NCBI GenBank assembly: GCA_937902395.1
Contig: CALGTV010000030.1
Location: 1-8,277, forward strand
DNA length: 8,277 bases
Direction of reading: 5' to 3'
Source of the DNA: an uncultured Ruminococcus sp.
GTDB taxonomy: Bacteria > Bacillota > Clostridia > Oscillospirales > Ruminococcaceae
Under the pieces are notes generated by a model that did not search any database, was not told the origin of the DNA, and saw nothing but the letters and a program-made list of their open reading frames with translations. The first letter of the stretch is position 1, and each line of letters begins with the position of its first letter. The translations under genes and the position numbers were made by a program. Of this stretch, positions 1-4,414 are shown piece by piece.

Positions 1-214
1 ATCCTTTCCCGAGGACTCCTCCGGGCTTCCGGCTGACGCTGACGGCGGTTTCGGCCCTCTTGTTAAGGTTATTGGGATAATTGCCGCTTGCGGTGTTGCT
101 GTGGCTATCATCGTTTTCGCTTGGGGCAGGCTCTCCGCTGCAAAGGCTTCCAAAAAAGCCGGCTTGGTTAAGGACGATGATGACGATTTGTCCGATGACG
201 TTGATTTGAAGTAA
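1..214 (+). CDS. C-terminal fragment of a membrane-anchored protein (partial, 5' end outside window)
   Basis: Reading from base 2 there is an open frame of 70 codons to a TAA at 212-214; it has no internal ATG and runs off the left edge. The visible peptide has a glycine/acid-rich stretch, then one hydrophobic segment (about residues 23-41, LVKVIGIIAACGVAVAIIVF region), then a basic patch with several lysines (AAKASKKAGLVK), and ends in a strongly acidic tail (DDDDDLSDDVDLK). This is the layout of a C-terminal transmembrane anchor with a short cytoplasmic tail obeying the positive-inside rule. The extracytoplasmic part, which would tell the function, is missing. A clear intrinsic terminator follows 57 bases later, supporting this as a true gene end. 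I do not recognise the family. That it codes is likely; the role is unknown. Confidence 0.6.
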   Translation, partial: SFPEDSSGLPADADGGFGPLVKVIGIIAACGVAVAIIVFAWGRLSAAKASKKAGLVKDDDDDLSDDVDLK

Positions 215-270
215 GAGCTTTTGTCCTCGCTTTAAAAGTTTGGTTTCAGACCGTTTTTTCAACCGATTTC

Positions 271-312
271 AGATGACGCCTTCAAAACTTTTTTGGAAGC
301 GTCATCTTTTTT
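271..312 (+). terminator. Intrinsic terminator of the upstream partial gene
   Basis: The arms AGATGACGC(C)TTC and GAAGCGTCATCT pair with a single bulged C around an A/T-rich loop, and the right arm runs into TTTTTT. It lies between the stop codon at 214 and the tRNA promoter near 427, so it separates the two transcription units. The rest of 215-426 is T-rich and shows no other gene. Confidence 0.85.
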
Positions 313-426
313 ATTACTTTGTAACGAAAAGTTGGCTTCTACTACCGCTTTTTGCCCCGTTCAATGCCCTTTTCTCTCACTCTGATGATTTCTTGAAAAA
401 TTTTTTTATTTTTTTTCAAAAAACTA

Positions 427-458
427 TTGCAAAATGGAAATTCTTATGGTATTATAAT
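427..458 (+). promoter_or_regulatory. Sigma-A-type promoter of the tRNA cluster
   Basis: TTGCAA at 427-432 is followed after 17 bases by TATTAT at 450-455. A perfect TATAAT at 453-458 overlaps it but would give a 20-base spacer. The predicted start near 463-466 leaves a leader of about 42 bases before tRNA-Asp. The same TTGCAA -35 element recurs at the promoters near 994 and 2226. Confidence 0.75.
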
Positions 459-506
459 CAAGCGCGCGACGCACGACACAATTTTTGATGCGGCGACGTT
501 CAACTC

Positions 507-583
507 GGTCCGGTAGTTCAGTTGGTTAGAACGCTAGCCTGTCACGCTAGAGGTCGTGGGTTCGAGCCCCATCCAGGTCGCCA
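507..583 (+). tRNA. tRNA-Asp (GTC anticodon)
   Basis: A complete cloverleaf of 77 bases with encoded CCA. The D stem GTTC/GAAC, anticodon stem CTAGC/GCTAG with loop CTGTCAC (anticodon GTC at 541-543), and T arm GTGGG-TTCGAGC-CCCAT all fold, and the discriminator is G. The acceptor stem is odd: GGTCCGG against CCAGGTC gives G2-U71 and U3-G70 wobbles and a C5/A68 mismatch, leaving only four Watson-Crick pairs. First gene of the cluster. Confidence 0.95.
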
Positions 584-588
584 CATTT

Positions 589-664
<76 letters not shown>

Positions 665-672
665 AATAAAAT

Positions 673-748
673 GCGGATTTAGCTCATCTGGTAGAGCGCC
701 ACCTTGCCAAGGTGGAGGTAGCGAGTTCGAGCCTCGTAATCCGCTCCA
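673..748 (+). tRNA. tRNA-Gly (GCC anticodon)
   Basis: A complete 76-base cloverleaf with encoded CCA. The acceptor GCGGATT pairs perfectly with AATCCGC. The anticodon GCC is at 706-708 within stem CCACC/GGTGG, and the discriminator is T as usual for bacterial tRNA-Gly. Third member of the cluster. Confidence 0.97.
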
Positions 749-752
749 ACAT

Positions 753-826
753 GGCGCTATAGCCAAGTGGTAAGGCGTGGGTCTGCAACACCCTGATCCC
801 CAGTTCAAATCTGGGTGGCGCCTCCA
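753..826 (+). tRNA. tRNA-Cys (GCA anticodon)
   Basis: A complete 74-base cloverleaf with encoded CCA. The acceptor GGCGCTA pairs with TGGCGCC (one wobble). The anticodon GCA is at 785-787, and the discriminator is T, a known identity element for cysteinyl-tRNA synthetase. It begins 4 bases after tRNA-Gly and is followed immediately by a terminator. Confidence 0.97.
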
Positions 827-833
827 TGTCAGA

Positions 834-859
834 AAAAGTCCGATAATTCGGACTTTTTT
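834..859 (+). terminator. Intrinsic terminator after tRNA-Cys
   Basis: A perfect stem GTCCGA (838-843) / TCGGAC (848-853) with loop TAAT is extended by A:T pairs (AAAA/TTTT) and followed by a six-T run. It lies between tRNA-Cys and tRNA-Gln, splitting what would otherwise be one five-tRNA array. Only about 25 bases separate its T-run from tRNA-Gln. Confidence 0.88.
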
Positions 860-884
860 CTGTATAAAAGATAAATATATCTAC

Positions 885-959
885 TGGGGTATGGCCAAGC
901 GGTAAGGCAACAGACTTTGACTCTGTCAGGCGTGGGTTCAAATCCCGCTACCCCAACCA
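885..959 (+). tRNA. tRNA-Gln (TTG anticodon)
   Basis: A complete 75-base cloverleaf with encoded CCA. The acceptor TGGGGTA pairs perfectly with TACCCCA, and U1-A72 is typical of bacterial tRNA-Gln. The anticodon stem ACAGA/TCTGT encloses the loop CTTTGAC with TTG at 917-919. I see no good -35/-10 pair in the gap after the preceding terminator: TATAAA at 862-867 has no -35 partner at the right distance. Expression may therefore depend on readthrough. Confidence 0.97.
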
Positions 960-960
960 A

Positions 961-992
961 AACCTCCGATGTGAATATATCGGAGGTTTTTT
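961..992 (+). terminator. Intrinsic terminator after tRNA-Gln
   Basis: A perfect 10-bp stem AACCTCCGAT (961-970) / ATCGGAGGTT (979-988) closes an eight-base loop and runs into TTTTTT. It starts one base after the tRNA CCA end and closes the tRNA unit ahead of the GNAT promoter. Confidence 0.92.
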
Positions 993-993
993 G

Positions 994-1022
994 TTGCAAT
1001 CGTTTGCTAAATGTGGTATAAT
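994..1022 (+). promoter_or_regulatory. Sigma-A promoter with extended -10, for the first GNAT gene
   Basis: TTGCAA at 994-999, a 17-base spacer and a perfect TATAAT at 1017-1022 preceded by TG at 1014-1015 (extended -10). Predicted transcription start is about 1029. An interrupted inverted repeat GGTC-N5-GACC (1029-1041) lies at the start site and could be an operator or a small leader hairpin. Confidence 0.82.
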
Positions 1023-1074
1023 ATAGTTGGTCGGACAGACCGATAAATAAGAATTTGACGAGGATATGACTTTT

Positions 1075-1524
1075 ATGAGGTTAGAAAATGCAGAATTGAA
1101 ACATATAAAAAGAATTGTGGCTATATCAAAGGCTGCGTTTGATAGCGATATTAATGTTGGTGCTTCCGAAGCAAATAGACCTCCTGATTATGATTCAATT
1201 CCATGGCACATTCAGATGAAAAACGAAGGGCATTTACTACAGGCAGTCGTAGATGGCGAAATCGTTGGTGGTGCAGTTCTATTTGTGGACAAAAACAGTG
1301 AAACATTGTACATTGGCAGAATATTTATTAACCCAGCTCATCATCGAAAGGGATATGGTCTTTCTTTGATGAAAATTGTGGAAACTTACTATTCTGGTAT
1401 TAAGAAAATCAAACTTGATACGCCACTTTGGAATGTAAGAACAAATGCTTTTTATACCAAGCTGGGTTATTGTGAAGTGAAACGGGACGAGGAATTTGCT
1501 TACTATCAAAAAGAATGCGATTGA
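1075..1524 (+). CDS. GNAT-family N-acetyltransferase
   Basis: A 149-residue protein of about the usual size for a single-domain GCN5-related acetyltransferase, which moves an acetyl group from acetyl-CoA to an amine; the substrate cannot be told. The acetyl-CoA loop (motif A) is seen as HRKGYG at about residues 90-95, after the strand YIGRIFINP, and motif B as NAFYTKLGY at about 124-132. ATG at 1075 is preferred: GAGG at 1060-1063 is 11 bases upstream, whereas the in-frame ATG at 1066 would leave only 2 bases. A longer form with MTF added at the N-terminus remains possible. The gene has its own strong promoter and stands alone; the next gene is convergent. It is AT-rich and unrelated in function to the tRNA cluster, so it may be an accessory insertion. 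Family certain, substrate unknown. Confidence 0.9.
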   Translation: MRLENAELKHIKRIVAISKAAFDSDINVGASEANRPPDYDSIPWHIQMKNEGHLLQAVVDGEIVGGAVLFVDKNSETLYIGRIFINPAHHRKGYGLSLMKIVETYYSGIKKIKLDTPLWNVRTNAFYTKLGYCEVKRDEEFAYYQKECD

Positions 1525-1549
1525 CAAGTTCCAATTTATCCAACTAAAC

Positions 1550-1588
1550 ACAACCGCCTGACATTCACACATCGGGCGGTTGTTTTTT
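1550..1588 (+). terminator. Terminator between convergent GNAT genes
   Basis: ACAACCGCCTGA (1550-1561) and TCGGGCGGTTGT (1572-1583) form a 12-bp stem with one G-U pair and a ten-base loop, followed by a T-run to 1588. On the minus strand the hairpin also follows the second GNAT gene, but the tail there (GTTTAGTT) is a poor U-tract, so it works best for the plus strand. The last T's of the run are part of the minus-strand TAA stop codon (1587-1589). Confidence 0.88.
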
Positions 1589-2003
1589 ATTCTACAGGGA
1601 GCATAATTCGGAGCCTCTGTGCCTCATTAGCGGAAAATCCGAATTTTTCATAAAAAGGAATCTTATCAGGCATTGTACAAAGCTCCACAAAAATTTCCGT
1701 ACCGCTTATACCGTTGGATTTAATGAAGTTCAGCAATTCATTGATAAGAAGCCTGCCTATCCCCTTTTTCTGATAGTCAGGGTGGACAACTACATCTTTA
1801 ATATAATAGCACAGCCCCATATCGCCAATCATTCGAGCCATTGCAACAATTTTTTCACCGTCGAATACAGAAACGCAGAATACACTGTTCTCCATAGCAA
1901 GCTGTACCTGCTCTAAAGTCGGTGCACCGTCCCACACAGATTCCCACAGATAAATAAATTCATCTGCTGTCAGTTCGTTGTGTTTTATTACTAACTTGTC
2001 CAT
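1587..2003 (-). CDS. GNAT-family N-acetyltransferase
   Basis: A 138-residue single-domain GCN5-related acetyltransferase, cytoplasmic and acetyl-CoA dependent. The core is easily seen: strand YIKDVVVHPDYQKKGIG (about residues 67-83) with the Q-x-x-G-x-G acetyl-CoA loop at 78-83, the following helix RLLINELLNFIKSNG, and the motif B region IPFYEKFGF (115-123). The ATG at 2003 has a good site, AAGGA, about 6 bases upstream on the minus strand. No promoter fits between the start codon and the tRNA-Arg terminator at 2027-2047. It is probably transcribed by readthrough from the tRNA-Arg promoter, so expression may be low. It differs clearly in sequence from the convergent GNAT, so it is not a recent duplicate. 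Substrate unknown. Confidence 0.9.
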   Translation of the reverse strand: MDKLVIKHNELTADEFIYLWESVWDGAPTLEQVQLAMENSVFCVSVFDGEKIVAMARMIGDMGLCYYIKDVVVHPDYQKKGIGRLLINELLNFIKSNGISGTEIFVELCTMPDKIPFYEKFGFSANEAQRLRIMLPVE

Positions 2004-2026
2004 ACTTCATCCTTTTTCATATTTGC

Positions 2027-2047
2027 AAAAAAGCTGCCAAAGGCAGC
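2027..2047 (-). terminator. Intrinsic terminator of tRNA-Arg, made from a dispersed palindrome
   Basis: Read on the minus strand, GCTGCC-TTT-GGCAGC forms a perfect 6-bp stem followed by six T's. The hairpin is part of a repeat (2034-2053) whose 20 bases recur exactly at 5883-5902. The gene for the minus-strand GNAT starts only 24 bases beyond it. Confidence 0.75.
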
Positions 2048-2053
2048 CCCTAC
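2034..2053 (+). repeat. Dispersed CCCCTAC-tailed palindrome, copy 1
   Basis: CTGCCAAAGGCAGCCCCTAC, a small palindrome followed by CCCCTAC, is identical to 5883-5902 and related in design to the palindromes at 5677-5699 and 5746-5769. Here it doubles as the tRNA-Arg terminator hairpin. Confidence 0.8.
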
Positions 2054-2087
2054 GCAATAATTCATAATTCTGCATTCTTAATTCTCT

Positions 2088-2162
2088 TGGTACGCCTGAC
2101 TGGAATCGAACCAGCGCACATGGCGTCGGAGGCCACTGCTCTATCCACTGAGCTACAGGCGC
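2088..2162 (-). tRNA. tRNA-Arg (CCG anticodon)
   Basis: A complete 75-base cloverleaf on the minus strand with encoded CCA. The acceptor GCGCCTG pairs with CAGGCGT (G-U at the first pair). The D arm, the anticodon stem GTGGC/GCCAT with loop CTCCGAC (CCG at plus positions 2127-2129) and the T arm GCTGG/CCAGT are all present, and the discriminator is A. It reads the CGG codon. It is a single-gene unit with its own divergent promoter and terminator. Confidence 0.96.
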
Positions 2163-2202
2163 ATATTTTTGCATATACTATATACAAACAATGCTAAATA
2201 AT

Positions 2203-2231
2203 ATTATATCAAAAACTCTTGAAATTTGCAA
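2203..2231 (-). promoter_or_regulatory. Promoter of tRNA-Arg, overlapping the divergent promoter
   Basis: On the minus strand, TTGCAA (plus 2226-2231) is followed after exactly 17 bases by TATAAT (plus 2203-2208). The predicted start near 2196 gives a leader of about 34 bases before the tRNA. Its -35 lies inside the spacer of the plus-strand promoter at 2219-2247, so the two polymerase footprints cannot be filled at once. Confidence 0.8.
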
Positions 2232-2237
2232 GAGTTT
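2213..2237. repeat. 9-bp inverted repeat across two divergent -35 elements
   Basis: AAACTCTTG (2213-2221) and CAAGAGTTT (2229-2237) are perfect inverted copies separated by seven bases. The repeat spans the -35 regions of both divergent promoters. Either a repressor operator or simple promoter symmetry would explain it. Confidence 0.7.
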
Positions 2238-2247
2238 ATGGTATAAT
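2219..2247 (+). promoter_or_regulatory. Promoter of the NlpC/P60-like gene, extended -10
   Basis: TTGAAA at 2219-2224, a 17-base spacer and a perfect TATAAT at 2242-2247 with TG at 2239-2240. The predicted start near 2254 leaves a leader of about 44 bases. It overlaps the tRNA-Arg promoter on the other strand. Confidence 0.83.
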
Positions 2248-2297
2248 ATTTGTAGAAAAATTATGCTTTTTACATTTTGATATATGGAGGTGAACAT

Positions 2298-2870
2298 TTG
2301 GATTATATTTATATCATAGTTGCACAAACAGGCACAAAGCCGGCGCGATTATTCAGATTCGTTACAAAAAAGCCTTATAATCACGTTTCCCTCTCCAGCA
2401 GTGCCGACCTCTCTGAAATGTACAGCTTCTGCCGCACTTACCGCCCGTTTATTCTCCCTGCAACTTTCAACAGGGAAATTGTTGGAAAAGGTACTCTCGG
2501 GCAATTTGACTTCATCCCCTGCGAAATTTATCGCATTAAAGTCACTGCAGAGCAAAAGGCTGAATACAACAGGATCATACAGCATTTCGCTGATAACCGC
2601 AGGATTTATTCATATAATCTTCTGGGACTTGTCCCTCTTTATCTTAAAAAGAACTGGGCAAGAGATAAAAATTTTGTCTGCTCACAGTTTGTTGCTTTTA
2701 CTATGGAAAGAATCGGAATTCCACTTGAAAAACCATTCTCACTATATACTCCCGATGATTTCCGAAATTTCCCAAATGCTGAACTGTATTATGCAGGGGA
2801 GCTTAACTGCTTCTACGATGATATGACATCAAAGCCCGAATTTCTATTCCCACGCTCTTTCAGTACATAA
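2298..2870 (+). CDS. Putative permuted NlpC/P60 (YiiX-like) cysteine hydrolase, TTG start
   Basis: A 190-residue protein starting at TTG 2298: GGAGGTG at 2286-2292 sits 5-7 bases upstream and no ATG competes in frame. A longer reading from TTG 2277 would place the ribosome site inside the gene. The order of motifs fits circularly permuted NlpC/P60 enzymes: a histidine motif near the N-terminus (NHVSL, His29, followed by EMYSF) and the cysteine near the C-terminus (NFVCSQFVA, Cys128). There is no signal peptide or membrane segment, so it should be cytoplasmic unless partnered. Family members are papain-like peptidases, amidases or acyltransferases; the substrate here is unknown. It is a monocistronic unit with its own promoter, and its last 27 bases overlap the convergent small gene. 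The family call is from motif pattern only; a conserved hypothetical protein is the fallback. Confidence 0.72.
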   Translation: MDYIYIIVAQTGTKPARLFRFVTKKPYNHVSLSSSADLSEMYSFCRTYRPFILPATFNREIVGKGTLGQFDFIPCEIYRIKVTAEQKAEYNRIIQHFADNRRIYSYNLLGLVPLYLKKNWARDKNFVCSQFVAFTMERIGIPLEKPFSLYTPDDFRNFPNAELYYAGELNCFYDDMTSKPEFLFPRSFST

Positions 2871-3107
2871 TATCGCTCCCCTTAATTCCACAGGAGCAAA
2901 AATGTATGATATAAAATAGAATTTGCTGTCAGAATCAAAAATTTCAGGTTCAAATCTGAATTTTCTGCCCATTAATCTAATTTCCCACTCATCTTCATCA
3001 GCAGAAAAAGCCGCAGGAGTTATTTTTTCTGCTGTAATTCTGTTATGGGAATTTGTGTAGGAATATATAAACATCCAGATACCAACGGTCAGTACAAGGT
3101 ATATCAA
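2844..3107 (-). CDS. Small single-pass membrane protein gene directly downstream of spoIIP
   Basis: From a TTG at 3107 the frame gives 87 residues: a hydrophobic segment (about residues 2-17), then a hydrophilic domain rich in acidic and aromatic residues. The open frame extends upstream to 3143 and adds KNGIKKTVRGV, a basic stretch exactly where a membrane anchor needs one. The true start may therefore be the ATA at 3143-3141, which overlaps the spoIIP stop (ATAA) and has GAGGGAG five bases upstream; that form would be 99 residues. TTG 3107 has GAGGGG only two bases away, a poor spacing. No promoter is visible between the genes, so translation coupled to spoIIP is likely. Its tail overlaps the convergent gene by 27 bases. 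Family not recognised; a sporulation role is inferred only from position. Confidence 0.55.
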   Translation of the reverse strand: MIYLVLTVGIWMFIYSYTNSHNRITAEKITPAAFSADEDEWEIRLMGRKFRFEPEIFDSDSKFYFISYIFAPVELRGAILCTERAWE

Positions 3108-3139
3108 TACCCCTCTGACCGTCTTTTTTATGCCATTTT

Positions 3140-4279
3140 TTATGACTGCTCCCTCATTTCATCAAATAATCTGCAAAGTGAACGACCGATAAGCTGTCCC
3201 GAATACTGCGCTTGTTCAAGTGTATTTCCGTGTGAGCCTACCTCAACAAGCAGACTTCCTGTTGTCAAATCCTGATTGTAATGGCGATAATCAAAAAGTA
3301 TCGGTCTTGTAAGTCCCGGATAATCCCCCTCCAGCTGACGCTGTAAACTGCTTGCAAAATGGAAATTTTTCATGTAATTCGGCATACCCAGAGTTCCGTC
3401 GTCACAGCCTGATATAATCATCACCTGTGCCGCCTCTTTTCCGTCTATCTCAACATATGGCTGAGATGCAAAATCATCCCCTGCAATAGCGTCACGGTGG
3501 ATATCAAGAGCAACTTTGATTTCGGGATACTGTTCAAGTATGGGTAAAATACTTTCGCGGCTTCTGCCGTATGAGCCGTTATACGAGGGATAATCATGAA
3601 TCTCCGTAACGTGTATAACTCCGATTCCCTTGGCTTCAAGCTCCGCCTGAATGGCATTTCCAACCATAATCATATTTTTCGTCTCGTCGGTGGTGCGATA
3701 GTTGAAATTCGCGTCCATATTCTCCCTTACAAATGGCTCAAAGCTCTCTGTAGTATGGGTATGATACAAAAGCACCTGCGGCTCATCAGTAGCAGATATA
3801 GTAAAATCGGGAGCTGAACGGCTTTCTCTTAAAAGTGTATCATTTGAAATTGTAGACTGATTATTTACCTGACTGCCGCCGTCAAGGTCAAAATAGGTAC
3901 TTCCGCCGTATCTGCCATATGTTGCGCGGACAATCTCAATTCCCTTTGTCCATTCTTCAGGATAGGGCTTTTCTCCCGGATTCTCCGATTCCATTTCCAG
4001 AGGGCTCATCAGACGTACCTCGCCCTTTGTTGTTTCGGCATATACGCCGTATCCTTTGGAAAGTACCATTTCCCCCGACAGCAAGTCCGCCCCTTTAAGC
4101 TCTGAGGATTCGCTGTTATCTGAAACCTCAGAAAAAGTCTGCCTGCTTGTTTCGGGATTATTCAGCATTTCTGCCGCCGCTTTCACTCCCCTGACAGTTC
4201 CTGCGGCAGTCAGCGGCAGGGTAAGCAGTACAGCCCAGCGTACTGCTCTGCTGATAACTTTTCTCTTTTGATTTTTCAT
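3140..4279 (-). CDS. spoIIP: Stage II sporulation protein P (engulfment peptidoglycan hydrolase)
   Basis: A 379-residue SpoIIP, the amidase/endopeptidase of the SpoIID-SpoIIM-SpoIIP machine that remodels septal peptidoglycan so that the mother cell membrane can engulf the forespore. A basic N-terminus and hydrophobic segment (about residues 14-30) anchor it in the membrane. A variable linker (about 35-160) leads to the catalytic domain, with conserved metal and active-site motifs LLYHTHTTESF (His173, His175, Glu178), LDIHRDA (His261, Asp263) and TGSLLVEVGSHGNTLEQA (Glu346, His350). The length is normal for Clostridia. The ATG at 4279 has GGTGAG three bases upstream and AAGGA further out. No gpr protease gene lies in front, unlike in Bacillus. 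In B. subtilis it is expressed under sporulation sigma factors; I could not identify a convincing sigma-E site here. The small membrane protein gene follows with an overlapping start. Confidence 0.95.
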   Translation of the reverse strand: MKNQKRKVISRAVRWAVLLTLPLTAAGTVRGVKAAAEMLNNPETSRQTFSEVSDNSESSELKGADLLSGEMVLSKGYGVYAETTKGEVRLMSPLEMESENPGEKPYPEEWTKGIEIVRATYGRYGGSTYFDLDGGSQVNNQSTISNDTLLRESRSAPDFTISATDEPQVLLYHTHTTESFEPFVRENMDANFNYRTTDETKNMIMVGNAIQAELEAKGIGVIHVTEIHDYPSYNGSYGRSRESILPILEQYPEIKVALDIHRDAIAGDDFASQPYVEIDGKEAAQVMIISGCDDGTLGMPNYMKNFHFASSLQRQLEGDYPGLTRPILFDYRHYNQDLTTGSLLVEVGSHGNTLEQAQYSGQLIGRSLCRLFDEMREQS

Positions 4280-4308
4280 CTTCTCACCGTTCCTTTAGTC
4301 ACGATAAT

Positions 4309-4338
4309 AATATAATTGTCCCTTAGTGAAATTATATT
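4309..4338. promoter_or_regulatory. Inverted repeat in the spoIIP / deacetylase divergent region
   Basis: AATATAATT (4309-4317) and AATTATATT (4330-4338) are perfect 9-bp inverted copies 12 bases apart. They lie 30-59 bases upstream of spoIIP and 77-106 bases upstream of the deacetylase start. Arm spacing fits a dimeric regulator, or TATAAT-like elements on both strands. Candidate -10 sequences exist, but no convincing -35 partner was found on either strand. Confidence 0.4.
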
Positions 4339-4414
4339 CAGCTAAAAGAAATTTTATCACCGCTGGACAGGCATTTAATCCGCGGCATAAGAATAATAAT
4401 ATCTCGGGAGAGTG

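Noticed and set aside
240..488. 82-codon plus-strand frame before the tRNAs
   Set aside because: It starts at GTG/TTG-like codons without a ribosome site, and crosses a terminator and the tRNA promoter.
1066..2003. GNAT toxin with antitoxin (TacAT-like) module
   Set aside because: No ribbon-helix-helix antitoxin gene lies next to either GNAT; both look like ordinary single-gene acetyltransferases.
885..2162. Integrative element between tRNA-Gln and tRNA-Arg
   Set aside because: No duplicated tRNA 3' end or integrase is visible; two GNAT genes alone do not support an island.
2937..2965. tRNA T-arm-like sequence (GGTTCAAATC) that could be an integration remnant
   Set aside because: Only about ten bases resemble a T arm, the surrounding pairs do not form the rest of a tRNA, and it lies inside the small membrane protein frame.
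4364..4392. Sigma-A promoter TGGACA-17-ATAAGA for the deacetylase
   Set aside because: The -10 match is poor; a sporulation-sigma-type site is equally arguable, so no promoter is called.
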